Shown here: positions 16,079 through 25,751 of the stretch, one piece after another
How positions within the stretch are numbered: the first letter of the stretch is position 1
Layout of the letters: the number at the start of each line of letters is the position of its first letter
NCBI GenBank assembly: GCA_000702025.1
Contig: JNKJ01000028.1
Span: 1-62,989, forward strand
Direction of reading: 5' to 3'
From: Blautia schinkii DSM 10518
Lineage (GTDB): Bacteria > Bacillota > Clostridia > Lachnospirales > Lachnospiraceae
DNA: 62,989 bases
Program-made: the position numbers and the translations under genes
Notes under the pieces: generated by a model
The model's database searches: none
What the model was told of the DNA's origin: nothing
What the model saw: only the letters and a program-made list of their open reading frames with translations

Positions 16079-18841
16079 TTACATATCCGGCGGAGTTTTG
16101 CCGCCGCCGAAGCCACCGGACTGACTGCTTCTGTCCGGGCGGGAGCCGCCATCCTCCATCTGGCCCATTCCGTTGAAGCCGCTGAAATCACCAAAATCAC
16201 CGAAGCCTCCCTGCGTTCCGCCGCCTCCGAAGCCACTGCTTTGCGTGCTTCCTATCTTTTGATAATATACGATGTCTCCTTCTGACAGGCCCTGTGTAAT
16301 CTCAACCGTACTGCCATCGGAAAGTCCTGTGGTAATCTCCTGCTCTCCGGTTAAGGTTCCATCCTCGTTTTGTGCCGTGTAAACAAACACCTTGTTTCCT
16401 TTTTCCTGCAGGGCAAGCATGGGCAGAGTAACTACATTCTCTTTACTTTCAATTGTAATCGTGGCGGATGCGTTCATTCCCTGGCGCATACGCGTATCCT
16501 TTGCCACCTTGATACCAACCGAATATTTTGCAACTCCGCCGTTTACGCTGGCTGTATTCCCGATACTGACAACCTCGCCCTCAAATTGCTCATCCTCAAT
16601 CGCATCAAAGGTAACTACTGCCTTCTGTCCCAGTTCTATTGTATTGATATCCAATTCGTCCACACTTACAGAAAGCTGCATGAAATCATCCGGAGAAATA
16701 GTAAAAGCCGTCACATCCGTACTGTACTCGGATTCCTCCACTGTGCCTGCCTTCTGGCTGTCAGAATCACTGCTGTCACCTGAGGCGGTTTGACCTGTGC
16801 TTCCGGTACCTGTGGTCCCGCTTCCGGACTGGCTGCTCCCACTTCCTGAAAAACCGCTCCCTGGCTGACTGGTTCCGCTTCCCGATGAGCCACTCCCCGG
16901 CTGACTGCTTCCGCTTCCCGATGAGCCGCTCCCCGGCTGACTGCTGTTGTCTCCGGAGCTTCCGAAATCTCCTGTATCACTGCTGCCACTTCCCGGGGTG
17001 CCGCCATTTGTCTGGCCATCACCGCTTCCCTGGCCATCACCGCTTCCCTGGTCGTCACCGTTTCCCTGACCATCACCGTTTCCCTGATTATCATCACTTC
17101 CGCTCCCGGAATTATCGTTTCCGTCCTGTGAGTCATCTGGGGAATCGGAATCTGTACCTCCGTCCGTCTGCGCTGTACGCGGAAATGCAATCTGCAGCTC
17201 CATTGACTTTCCGTCTTCAGATACCTGTACTCCTGACAGAGCGCCAACCTCCACGCTTCCCACACTGGCTGCCGTAAACGCATAGCCATCAGCAGCGCTC
17301 AGTATGACAAGTGCCTGATAATCTGTTTCCGGCTCAAAAATTTCTGCAGCAGGATTCCAGACGATTGCCGCACTGTAGCTGCCGTCAGAGGCCGAAGCAT
17401 CCGTCGCGGGAATATTTCCGGTAACCGGGACAGGTATCACCAGAACGGAAGAAGAACTCCCGCCACTGCCCACAATGTCGAAATACAATTCCTGGACAGT
17501 TGTCTCCTCATAGGCCACAGGCTCTGTATCGTTCTCATAGGTAATATCCGAATCACAAATTACCTCTGTGTCAACTGACTCGTCCTGTGACCCCTGTGAA
17601 TCCTGTGAATCCTGTGAATCATCCGTAAACGCCATTAAAACGAAAGCAGCGTTACCTTTATTTAAAGTTCCTGCATTTAGAGTTCCTGCATTTGAAGTTC
17701 CTACATTATCATAAGTATATGAATTATAAGTATACGACATCTGGGACGCTTTTAAGCCGGAGACGCCGGTCGAAACACTGCCGCCTGCCGATCCGCTGTT
17801 TGTCAATCCGGAGCTTGCCGATCCGGAGCTTTGATTGGTACTGCTGCTGTTTGCAGACACATTCACATCCTGCACTGTGCCGCTGTATTCAGCAATGATA
17901 CTCTGGTCCTTTGTGAGACTCAAAAGTTTCTTGAGGCTCTGCGTACATGCCTCCCGCCGGGCCAGCAGCTCCTGGTATTCATTCTGATTAACCGCATCCT
18001 TTAATGTAAGCAGTTCTGTATCGGCTGTCACACTTTGATTCTCCGACACATTCACTGTATCCACGACCCCGGAAGCCCCGGTTATTTCCAATGGCTGGTG
18101 GATATATAAAGTTCCCTGCCCCACCACACTTCCATCACTCGCCGAAACGCTTACCAAATCCTCAGATACCGTGCCGTTATCAGTCAAAGTCACTGTGCAG
18201 CCGCTACTATTGGCCTTTTCCACACTGCCCTCAACCTGCGTTCCTGAAGAAAGCGTCACTATGACCGAATCGCCCTCTGTCACAGCCCCGCAATCTCCTG
18301 AAATATCCACAGCCATTTTACCATCCAGGGAAAGCACCATCAGCGCACCATGCTCCAGCATCACGTCTGCCACATCCTGTTCCGCCGACACATAGATGAG
18401 TTTCACTCGACCATCCACAGAAGTATTGATGGTATCTGCCTCGTCGTCCTCCAGGCAATCACTGATTTTCTGGTCTAGCTCACTGATTTCCTCCTGTATG
18501 TCCTCTACGGCATGGATTACAGAGGTCTTATCCACCTCGGCCAGAACCTCCCCTTTTTGTACATAGTCTCCGCTTTCTACCAGAACCTCCTTGACCTCGA
18601 TACCGGAAGGAATACTCAAACTCTGTGCATTTTCAAGCTCCAGGTTTCCTGTTCCCACGATTGTGTTAGAAATACTTCCTGTTTTCGCTGTCGCTGACTG
18701 TGCAGTACTAATTTCCTTTGGCGCCTCATTTTGAAAATTCACCTTGGCGTACACTGCTGCTCCGACTCCGCCTGTAACCAGTATCCCGGCAAGAGAAACC
18801 GCTACCAGTCTCTTTTTTGTTTTTTTCTTTTTTTTAGCCAT
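16079..18841 (-). CDS. Membrane fusion (adaptor) protein of a MacAB-like exporter
   Basis: A 920-residue adaptor with a Lys-rich start and one membrane anchor (about 10-30, LVAVSLAGILVTGGVGAAVYA). HlyD/RND-type barrel and lipoyl motifs are at both ends (IEVKEVLVESGDYVQKGEVLAEVD near 80; PMLALQEKGNKVFVYT near 810). Typical adaptors have 350-500 residues: here a long middle insertion (about 320-690) includes a Gly/Ser/Asp/Gln-rich low-complexity stretch (about 570-690) built from GSGSSQPGSG-like units. It probably spans or contacts the thick cell wall. First gene of the three-gene exporter operon. Confidence 0.85.
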   Translation of the reverse strand: MAKKKKKTKKRLVAVSLAGILVTGGVGAAVYAKVNFQNEAPKEISTAQSATAKTGSISNTIVGTGNLELENAQSLSIPSGIEVKEVLVESGDYVQKGEVLAEVDKTSVIHAVEDIQEEISELDQKISDCLEDDEADTINTSVDGRVKLIYVSAEQDVADVMLEHGALMVLSLDGKMAVDISGDCGAVTEGDSVIVTLSSGTQVEGSVEKANSSGCTVTLTDNGTVSEDLVSVSASDGSVVGQGTLYIHQPLEITGASGVVDTVNVSENQSVTADTELLTLKDAVNQNEYQELLARREACTQSLKKLLSLTKDQSIIAEYSGTVQDVNVSANSSSTNQSSGSASSGLTNSGSAGGSVSTGVSGLKASQMSYTYNSYTYDNVGTSNAGTLNAGTLNKGNAAFVLMAFTDDSQDSQDSQGSQDESVDTEVICDSDITYENDTEPVAYEETTVQELYFDIVGSGGSSSSVLVIPVPVTGNIPATDASASDGSYSAAIVWNPAAEIFEPETDYQALVILSAADGYAFTAASVGSVEVGALSGVQVSEDGKSMELQIAFPRTAQTDGGTDSDSPDDSQDGNDNSGSGSDDNQGNGDGQGNGDDQGSGDGQGSGDGQTNGGTPGSGSSDTGDFGSSGDNSSQPGSGSSGSGSSQPGSGSSGSGTSQPGSGFSGSGSSQSGSGTTGTGSTGQTASGDSSDSDSQKAGTVEESEYSTDVTAFTISPDDFMQLSVSVDELDINTIELGQKAVVTFDAIEDEQFEGEVVSIGNTASVNGGVAKYSVGIKVAKDTRMRQGMNASATITIESKENVVTLPMLALQEKGNKVFVYTAQNEDGTLTGEQEITTGLSDGSTVEITQGLSEGDIVYYQKIGSTQSSGFGGGGTQGGFGDFGDFSGFNGMGQMEDGGSRPDRSSQSGGFGGGKTPPDM

Positions 18842-19164
18842 AATACTCGACCCGCCTCATGCCTTACGCCTTCCTTTCAATATTTTCCACAAAATGGATA
18901 CTTTAACTTTAATAAAGAAATGTGTTCACATTTTGAGTGAGCCGTGAAAACAATGTGAAAATCAGGTGTAATCCAGGTGAAATCCAAAATTAATTTATCT
19001 GATTTTATCAGATGTACATTCCATTTTTTCTTATCTTTTCAAACAAATCAGTGGAAATAATCTAATAATTGTGCTATACTATTCACATAAAATACAAGTA
19101 AGTTCCGGCGTACTTACTATGAACTGTACGCCATGCTTTGCACAATATAAAGGAGGTATGGGAT
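18842..19164. other. Divergent promoter region
   Basis: AT-rich spacer between the exporter operon (minus) and the kinase-like gene (plus). A -10 like TATACT sits at 19075-19080 for the plus gene with a poor -35; the minus-strand promoter is not clear. No gene is seen. Confidence 0.5.
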
Positions 19165-19752
19165 ATGAGTAAACGAATCATTACAATCAACCGGATGTTT
19201 GGAAGTAACGGCCGTGTGATCGGCAAGGCACTTGCAGATGAGCTGGGCATTAAATTTTATGACAAAGAATTGATCGAATTAGCCAGCAAGGAGAAGAATA
19301 TTCCTTTCGATGAGTTCGCCAAGGTTGATGAGAAAAAAGCCAGCCAATGGCGTTTCCCTATTGACCATGAGATACAGATGGACCCGGAATTCCATTTTAT
19401 CCCTATGAACGATGTGCTCTATGATATCCAGCGCAAAATCATCATTTCCCTGGCAGAAAAAGAGGACTGTGTGATTGTCGGACGCTGCGCTAACCACATC
19501 CTCAAGGATAAAACCTTAAGTGTATTTATTTACGCCCCCTTTGAGGACCGTGTGCAGAATGTCATGGCCCGCACAGGCCGTGAGGAGAAAAGCGCCCGCA
19601 AACTGGTGAAAAAAATGGATAAGGAACGCCGCTCCTACTATGAATATTTCACAGACCAGAAGTGGATGGATCTCACCCAATATCAACTTTGTATTGACAG
19701 CAGCCGTTTCGACCAAAAGCAGATTCTGCAGATGTTGAAAGAAGTTTTATAA
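19165..19752 (+). CDS. Cytidylate kinase-like protein
   Basis: A 195-residue P-loop protein of the cytidylate-kinase-like family. The N terminus RIITINRMFGSNGRVIGKALADELG has the degenerate P-loop (GSNGR) of this group, unlike the GPAGAGKS of true Cmk, then KFYDKELIELASK. It probably phosphorylates a nucleotide or other small molecule, but real substrates are unknown for most members. ATG at 19165 follows AAAGGAGG at good spacing; the upstream ATG at 19138 has no ribosome site. Single gene, closed by a terminator. Confidence 0.85.
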   Translation: MSKRIITINRMFGSNGRVIGKALADELGIKFYDKELIELASKEKNIPFDEFAKVDEKKASQWRFPIDHEIQMDPEFHFIPMNDVLYDIQRKIIISLAEKEDCVIVGRCANHILKDKTLSVFIYAPFEDRVQNVMARTGREEKSARKLVKKMDKERRSYYEYFTDQKWMDLTQYQLCIDSSRFDQKQILQMLKEVL

Positions 19753-19789
19753 TCCCGGATAATACTCCTTTCCTGTCTCTATAAAAGTC

Positions 19790-19832
19790 CAAGAGAAGCG
19801 CGCCATGGTAATCTCCGTGGCGCGCTTCTCAT
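19790..19832. terminator. Bidirectional terminator
   Basis: A perfect long stem GAGAAGCGCGCCA / TGGCGCGCTTCTC, with a few more pairs around the loop, lies between two converging stop codons. Confidence 0.8.
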
Positions 19833-19834
19833 TC

Positions 19835-20932
19835 TCAATCCTGCTGCAGGATATATTCCCTGAGAAAATCATAAATCTGGTTCTCCGTAGGCGGACACCC
19901 CTCTAAGTGACAGCGAAAATTCTTTGTACAGTGGCCGATTCCAAGCTCACCCGTCTTTTTTCGGAAGCCCTGGCCAATGCATATCTTCGTGTGAAGCTTG
20001 TCGAACAGCCCCTCTTCCTTCAGCATTTCCAGCGCCGGAATGAGATAACCATAGCACGCACTGCAGGATTCCACCTCTTCCACAGCGTCCTTAAGCTCCA
20101 CCACTTTTCTCGATTTCGGAATCCTCTCTCCCTCATCTCCGCCGCACACGCGGATATCTGCCTTTGAAATGTCCGCACACCCAACGCCCAATTCCTGTGC
20201 CAGCACCACATAAGGAACCTCATTGACATCGTAATGCATCATATGGCACACATATGCATCCACCAGCACCGGGTCACGTCCGGCCAGAATCCGGTTCATC
20301 ACCACCGGATTGCCTCCGTCCTCAAAATCCAGATCGCCGCAGATATTATCCACCACGATAAAATCCTGGCGGATAGCGGCATTCAGATGGGCGATGGGCT
20401 TATGCAGGCCCAAAGAATGAAATCTCCGTTTCTCAGAATTGGGAATCAAGCCCTTCATATTTTTTAGCGCGCAGGTGATTTTCGTCTGGCAATGCCCTTT
20501 TAAAACAGGAACGTTGATGAGAAAGTCAATCTTCTCTACGCTCTCGCAGAGATTCAGCTTCATCCCCGCGCAATCCCTGGAAACCGCCCTGTCCTTCTGT
20601 GTATCCCAAAAAGGTACGCCGTACAAATCCGAAAGCTCCCGGTAACCACACACCTCGAGAGCCTCGGCTGTCCTGTCTCCCACCCAGGAGCCCTCCAGCA
20701 TCACCAGGTTTTCGAAACCCTTTTCCTTCAGATACTCAAGGATTCCGGCCACCACCTCCGGATGTGTGGTGGCCCCGAAGGAAGCCTCTGTAGGAGAGAC
20801 GAGATTTGGTTTAATCCCCACCCTTTGTCTCCTGTCACAGATAAGCTCCTCCAGCGCACATTCCTTTAGCAGTTCTTTCGTCATTGCTTTATAATCCGTA
20901 CCACATTTGATATATATTTCGTTTTTCTTCAT
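19835..20932 (-). CDS. DUF362 domain protein
   Basis: A 365-residue cytoplasmic DUF362 protein. The family block INVPVLKGHCQTKITCALKNMKG is present in the middle. C-terminal cysteines (SCSACYGY; HCTKNFRCHLEGCPPTE) suggest a metal or iron-sulphur site, as in other DUF362 proteins that carry ferredoxin-like ends. No reaction is established for the family. The start follows GGGAGG. Single gene. Confidence 0.85.
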   Translation of the reverse strand: MKKNEIYIKCGTDYKAMTKELLKECALEELICDRRQRVGIKPNLVSPTEASFGATTHPEVVAGILEYLKEKGFENLVMLEGSWVGDRTAEALEVCGYRELSDLYGVPFWDTQKDRAVSRDCAGMKLNLCESVEKIDFLINVPVLKGHCQTKITCALKNMKGLIPNSEKRRFHSLGLHKPIAHLNAAIRQDFIVVDNICGDLDFEDGGNPVVMNRILAGRDPVLVDAYVCHMMHYDVNEVPYVVLAQELGVGCADISKADIRVCGGDEGERIPKSRKVVELKDAVEEVESCSACYGYLIPALEMLKEEGLFDKLHTKICIGQGFRKKTGELGIGHCTKNFRCHLEGCPPTENQIYDFLREYILQQD

Positions 20933-21087
20933 ACTCGCCTCCCAGACAGATTATCACAGCCATATAAACATCTGCTTATATAAGTTCCAATATGAACAAA
21001 AGCATCTGCACATATGATATTCCAATCGCGGGCCGGCGTCAAACCTTTTCTGTATATCTCAATATCTCAATATTCTTTACTTATATA

Positions 21088-21747
21088 TTAATATTCCTTA
21101 TTGTTTATGATCTTTTCGCTGATCTTCATAGAAATCAATACACTCACTGCAATAATTACGGCGAAAATCCCCAACAACATAGGCGCTCCCAGACTTGCAA
21201 CACTCAATAATAAGGCATCTACATTCACACCCAGCTTTTCCAGAATCGTATAAATGAGATAACAGCCGCCAAAGGTCCCCAAAAATACCGCTATCATCAC
21301 CATTCTGCTGTTCTCCCCACCGAACTTAAGCTGCAAAGGAATCATTACCACAATAATAAAGAAAATAACAATCAGGCTGGACATCCCTACCAACAACCAT
21401 TCCGTCCAGTCTCTGCCCGGGCTTTTCATATTGGCATACACAGTGGCTACCAGGAAGGACAGCAGCCAGCCGCCCATGCCAATGATCACGCCAAGAGCAT
21501 ACTTAGATTTAACATAAGTACTGCGGTTCACGGGTAATGTCATCAAAAAGGACATTCCATTTTCAAATTCATCATAGGAAATGGTGTTCAACACAAGGAT
21601 ACTGGAAATCATAGTCACGTAAAATGTAAACATCTGCTCGCCATTCTTATATACAAACAAAAATACAAGCGCAACCAAATAGATTCCGGCAAAAATCTTA
21701 AAATTGCCCTTTAAAAGCTCAATATCTTTCCTGAAAAGTCCTTTCAT
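21088..21747 (-). CDS. ABC-2 type transporter permease
   Basis: A 219-residue integral membrane protein with six membrane segments (IFAGIYLVALVFLFVY ... MLLGIFAVIIAVSVLI). The motif ISYDEFENGMSFLMTLPVNRSTYVKSKY is typical of ABC-2 permeases that go with YtrA-type GntR regulators. It overlaps the ATPase gene by 4 bases. Related systems export hydrophobic peptides or respond to cell-wall antibiotics; the cargo here is unknown. Confidence 0.87.
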   Translation of the reverse strand: MKGLFRKDIELLKGNFKIFAGIYLVALVFLFVYKNGEQMFTFYVTMISSILVLNTISYDEFENGMSFLMTLPVNRSTYVKSKYALGVIIGMGGWLLSFLVATVYANMKSPGRDWTEWLLVGMSSLIVIFFIIVVMIPLQLKFGGENSRMVMIAVFLGTFGGCYLIYTILEKLGVNVDALLLSVASLGAPMLLGIFAVIIAVSVLISMKISEKIINNKEY

Positions 21748-22595
21748 ACTTCTTCTCCTTTCACCATCATGGTAATCACCTCGTCAATAGAACCTTTTTC
21801 TACCACAAGGTTCGGATAATTTTCCGTATAATAGCTCCTTTCGTTAGTCAGGCAGCTATACCCGAAGTGCTCATTGCGGACACGCAGGATATATTTCTTA
21901 TCCAGGCGTCTCCATGCCTGCTCATCAGCCTTAATAATCCCATAGGAATCCAAAAGCGCATCGGTATCCTCATGCAAAACAATCTTACCGTGGTCGATCA
22001 TATACACATCGTCACAAAGCCCCTCCAAATCCGCAGAAATATGTGAGCTTATAAGTATGGAGCGCCCATCTGTGACCATATATTCACGTAAAAGCTCAAG
22101 AATCTCATCTCTTGCTATGATGTCCAGCCCGGCGGTAGGCTCATCGAGCACAAGCAGATTCGCCTCATAGCTCATAGCCAGTAAGACCTTAAGCTTCGCC
22201 TTCATACCTGTGGAAAACTCCTTAATCTTTTTATCCAAAGGCAGCGAAAATCCTTCACAGCGCTTCAGGAAATCTTCTTTATTAAAGTTATGGTACAAGC
22301 CGTCCATAATGGCTGTAATCTGCTTAATGTTTAAATAGCCGCTGAAGCCGCTGTCGGACAGCACTACACCAATCTTCTCTTTATCGCTGCTGTCAAGTGA
22401 TGAGCAATCCTTGCCGAATATCCTGATCTTGCCGGAGTCAGGCTTCACTAAGCCGAGAATCGCCTTAAAGGTTGTGCTCTTCCCCGCCCCGTTCGCACCG
22501 ATAAGTCCGGTAACGCAGCCCTCCTGGATATTCATAGAACAATCCAACGAAAATCCCTTATAATGCTTCTCCACATGATCCAACTGTACTAACAT
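21744..22595 (-). CDS. ABC transporter ATP-binding protein
   Basis: A 283-residue ATPase that drives the permease encoded downstream. Walker A GANGAGKST, a degenerate signature EFSTGMKAKLKVLLA and Walker B LLVLDEPTAGLD are visible, followed by about 70 extra C-terminal residues usual for this group. It starts 2 bases after the regulator's stop codon, so regulator, ATPase and permease are one operon. Confidence 0.92.
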   Translation of the reverse strand: MLVQLDHVEKHYKGFSLDCSMNIQEGCVTGLIGANGAGKSTTFKAILGLVKPDSGKIRIFGKDCSSLDSSDKEKIGVVLSDSGFSGYLNIKQITAIMDGLYHNFNKEDFLKRCEGFSLPLDKKIKEFSTGMKAKLKVLLAMSYEANLLVLDEPTAGLDIIARDEILELLREYMVTDGRSILISSHISADLEGLCDDVYMIDHGKIVLHEDTDALLDSYGIIKADEQAWRRLDKKYILRVRNEHFGYSCLTNERSYYTENYPNLVVEKGSIDEVITMMVKGEEV

Positions 22596-22597
22596 GC

Positions 22598-22969
22598 TTA
22601 ATCCTCCATGATTAAATTGAATAGTTCCCGTATTTCCTCATCCGTAAGACCGCTTATGCGTCCTTTCTGGATGGCCTGCTCCAAATCCGCTTCCACTTCC
22701 TTACGCCGCTCTTCCATGAGAAGCCCTTGATTGCTATCGGCAATGAAACTTCCTTTTCCATGGACTGTGTTTATAAAGCCTTCCTCTTCCAGGGAATCAT
22801 AAGCTTTCTTCACAGTGAGAGCGCTGATCTTCAGTTCCTTTGACAGGGTCCGCACAGAAGGAAGCATCTCCTGTGCCTCCAAAGTGCCGCTTACGATCAA
22901 AGCCTTAATCTGGCTGATTATCTGCTCGTAAATAGGCACCATAGAAGTATGGTTGATTATAATCTTCAT
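22598..22969 (-). CDS. GntR-family repressor (YtrA type)
   Basis: A 123-residue regulator: winged-helix GntR domain (about 8-75; MLPSVRTLSKELKISALTVKKAYDSLE) and a short helical tail with no ligand-binding domain, which marks the YtrA subfamily. It is the first gene of a regulator-ABC operon. A 13-bp perfect inverted repeat overlaps its promoter, so it very likely represses its own operon until a membrane-active compound or peptide is sensed. The start follows AGGAGG. Confidence 0.92.
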   Translation of the reverse strand: MKIIINHTSMVPIYEQIISQIKALIVSGTLEAQEMLPSVRTLSKELKISALTVKKAYDSLEEEGFINTVHGKGSFIADSNQGLLMEERRKEVEADLEQAIQKGRISGLTDEEIRELFNLIMED

Positions 22970-22989
22970 GGTTAACCTCCTGTTATGCT

Positions 22990-23036
22990 AACAGTATATA
23001 ACAGTATGTATCTGTTGTCAAGTGTTATATACTGTT
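22990..23036 (-). promoter_or_regulatory. Promoter with GntR operator
   Basis: On the minus strand -35 TTGACA (23016-23021) and -10 TATACT (22993-22998) are 17 bases apart. A perfect 13-bp inverted repeat AACAGTATATAAC / GTTATATACTGTT (22990-23002 and 23024-23036) covers the -10 and the sequence just upstream of the -35, the likely binding sites of the GntR protein. Confidence 0.85.
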
Positions 23037-23174
23037 TATTCTTTATTTTATATCTTACGCTTAAAACTACACCTACCACATATGAAACTATTGGTGGATT
23101 TTTCCAGATTATTGCTCTATAATAGAATAAACATACTGTAATAAGATGTGTATGGCACATAGAAGGAGGTCCCA

Positions 23175-25067
23175 ATGAAGAAAAACCGACATTCTTCCAT
23201 GTTTGGAGGACACTGCAGTTATGCAGTTATCCTTGGTATTTGTACATTAATTCTGGTCTGCTGCATCAGCGTTGTCTTCTCTTTCTTTCGCAGAACCACA
23301 GAACAAGAATTTTCTTCCATGATAGACACCAATTTAAATGCGTTCATTGCCAATCAACGCGAAGATACCAACTCAAGAATCGACAGGACAATGAATACCT
23401 TAAGCGCATTCGCTGCTCTGATTGGGCAGGGCGGAAACCAAGATTTTATTGATGCTTATCTTCTTGCGCTGAACGAAAACGAAACCGAGGTAACGTTCTT
23501 ATACACTACGGCCCGGCAATTTGAAGAAGCAGTAAAATCCGGCAGAACACATGACGAGGATATCTCCAGCTATAAAAAGCTTCAGAATGGCGAAAATGTT
23601 GTTTCAAATATTTTGTTCTCCAAGCGCATGGGGAATATCTACTGCTTTACTATTGGAGTTCCGGTATTTGAGGACGGGCAATTCGTAGGTGCACTGCGCG
23701 CTGTACTAAACGCAGAAACCCTTGTCTCAACCACCCAGTATCCGCCTTCTCAGGGCAAAATCATTGACAGCTTTCTCTGCGACAACAAGGGTGCTATCAT
23801 TCCTACCAGCAGTTCGGATTCTCCTGAAGGAGACCTCGTATCCTATTTGGAAGAAACAGAAAAGCGGCAGCTTTCTGACGATGTGCTTTCTGAAATCAGA
23901 CGGGCACTGGAGTCCACACAACTCATCACCCGCAGCATCAAACTCTGTGAACAGGAGAAAATCCCTCATTATGTTTCCATAACTGACTTAGGTTATCATC
24001 ATTGGCATCTGGTAATCCTTTTACAGGCTGACATGGCTGCCGAACATTCGGCTACCATCATCCAGAGTACCATCATTGCTTCCGTGGGAATGATCGTTTC
24101 CATTCTGGCAATGTGCTCTATAGTATTCCTATTCTTCCTCTCTCTTCAGAAAAAGCTGAAAATAGAGGAACAACGCTACTTAATCCTCGAGGAGTTTTCA
24201 GACACTGTACTTTTTGACTACAACAGCCACACAGACACAATCCATTTCACTCCGAACGCAGACACTTTATTCCGCACCGACAAGACTATCATAAAAGATT
24301 TTGTTAAAAACCTTTCAACTATGAATATTTTCCAGGATGATTTGAGTGAAATCTGGGAAGTCATAGACTTTCCCGACAAGTCTGCTGAGGGCGAAATCCG
24401 GCTTAGACTCCAGAAGCCTGACGAAGACGAATATTTCTGGTGTCTTGTACAGTACCATACTTTATATAAGAGCGGACGCCGTTCCTCAATCATTGGTAAA
24501 ATAACAGATATCACCAGCCAGAAAGCCCATGAGGAACGACTCATTGAGCTTACCGAGCGGGACGTGCTTACAGATCTCTACAATAAAAGAGCTGCGGAAA
24601 CGAAAATCGAGGACTGTCTCTGCGCATCATTGTCGGGCCTGCTGTTTATGATTGATATTGATGATTTCAAACACATTAACGACAACTACGGCCACCTTGC
24701 GGGCGACCAGTCAATCTGTTATGTGGCTGAATGTTTACGAAGAACCTTCCGCTCCTCTGATATTCTTGGACGCATCGGAGGCGACGAGCTGATTGCCTTT
24801 ATGCCTATGAAAAATAAGGCTGATTTCAAAATAATGCATCAAAAAATGAAAACCCTGCTTGGGCTTTTGTACCAGCACGAACAGGAACGCGGTTTTTCCA
24901 TCTCAGTAAGCATCGGCATCGCGTCTGCGCCGGAACACGGCCGGACTTACGAGGAACTGTACGCCGCCGCTGACCAGGCAATGTATCAAGCCAAACAAAA
25001 AGGAAAAAGCCAGTATTGCCTCTACCAGCCTGACGATGAAGAGACTACAGAAGAAGCCGAAAAATAA
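23175..25067 (+). CDS. Membrane diguanylate cyclase with Cache and PAS-like sensor
   Basis: A 630-residue membrane enzyme that makes c-di-GMP from GTP. Membrane segments at about 15-35 and 290-318 enclose an extracellular Cache-type sensor; a PAS-like region (about 330-430) precedes the GGDEF domain (about 455-615). The active site reads RIGGDEL and the inhibitory I-site RSSD stands five residues before it, so the enzyme should be active and product-inhibited. Start follows AAGGAGG. It is divergent from the GntR operon and a single gene. The external signal is not shown. Confidence 0.92.
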   Translation: MKKNRHSSMFGGHCSYAVILGICTLILVCCISVVFSFFRRTTEQEFSSMIDTNLNAFIANQREDTNSRIDRTMNTLSAFAALIGQGGNQDFIDAYLLALNENETEVTFLYTTARQFEEAVKSGRTHDEDISSYKKLQNGENVVSNILFSKRMGNIYCFTIGVPVFEDGQFVGALRAVLNAETLVSTTQYPPSQGKIIDSFLCDNKGAIIPTSSSDSPEGDLVSYLEETEKRQLSDDVLSEIRRALESTQLITRSIKLCEQEKIPHYVSITDLGYHHWHLVILLQADMAAEHSATIIQSTIIASVGMIVSILAMCSIVFLFFLSLQKKLKIEEQRYLILEEFSDTVLFDYNSHTDTIHFTPNADTLFRTDKTIIKDFVKNLSTMNIFQDDLSEIWEVIDFPDKSAEGEIRLRLQKPDEDEYFWCLVQYHTLYKSGRRSSIIGKITDITSQKAHEERLIELTERDVLTDLYNKRAAETKIEDCLCASLSGLLFMIDIDDFKHINDNYGHLAGDQSICYVAECLRRTFRSSDILGRIGGDELIAFMPMKNKADFKIMHQKMKTLLGLLYQHEQERGFSISVSIGIASAPEHGRTYEELYAAADQAMYQAKQKGKSQYCLYQPDDEETTEEAEK

Positions 25068-25112
25068 AACGCAGCCCCAGAAGCGGTAACCGCTGGCTGG
25101 GGCTATGTTATT
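25068..25112 (+). terminator. Terminator after the diguanylate cyclase
   Basis: AGCCCCAG ... CTGGGGCT with an inner AGCGG-TAA-CCGCT stem; the T tract is weak (TATGTTATT). Confidence 0.65.
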
Positions 25113-25137
25113 AATAACCATATATACTTATCAAACG

Positions 25138-25587
25138 TTAACAATCACAATATTTACAAACCAGTTTTTCCAAAGATTCCTGAAACCGCACGTCATCTTC
25201 CACAGTCCGCTTCGCAGGCCCTTTCATGTGGTTTCTCTTTTTCCCATATCTCGCCTTCTTTGCCAAATGCCTCTCCATAAGCATCTGGTCGATATTCTCA
25301 TTTGTATACCACTTCCCGCTCTGATGTATTCCGTATACACCTTTTCCCAGAATCATTGCCGCAACACCATAATCCTGTGTAACTACGATATCACCCTTTT
25401 TGCAGATGCTGACCAGTTTAAAGTCCACAGCATCCGCCCCGGCTCCCACTGTCAATACTTCACTGTAATCAGAACTAAGTATATGATTGGTATCGCAGAG
25501 TAAAATCACCGGTATGTTATATTTTTTTGCAGTATGCTCAACAATGGCCACTACCGGACAGGCATCTGCATCGACTAATATCCGCAT
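25138..25587 (-). CDS. YaiI/YqxD family protein (DUF188)
   Basis: A 149-residue protein of the YaiI/YqxD family, which has a PIN-like nuclease fold. The N-terminal MRILVDADACPV and the later DFKLVSICKKGDIVVTQDYGVAAMIL are family hallmarks. No function is established. Single gene. Confidence 0.92.
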   Translation of the reverse strand: MRILVDADACPVVAIVEHTAKKYNIPVILLCDTNHILSSDYSEVLTVGAGADAVDFKLVSICKKGDIVVTQDYGVAAMILGKGVYGIHQSGKWYTNENIDQMLMERHLAKKARYGKKRNHMKGPAKRTVEDDVRFQESLEKLVCKYCDC

Positions 25588-25751
25588 ATATTCTTGTTCC
25601 TTTCAATCCATCCCGGAAAATTTAACCGAGTATGAATCATAATATTTTATCAATATTATACCCGTCTCTTACAGCCAAATCAATACACATAGCAGATTCC
25701 TCTAATTTAAACTTCCTATTGATGCAGGAAAAACATAACCAAAATCAGATA

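Noticed and set aside
21088..22969. Phenol-soluble modulin exporter (Pmt)
   Set aside because: Regulator-ATPase-permease order is similar, but Pmt has two ATPase/permease pairs and only one is present here.
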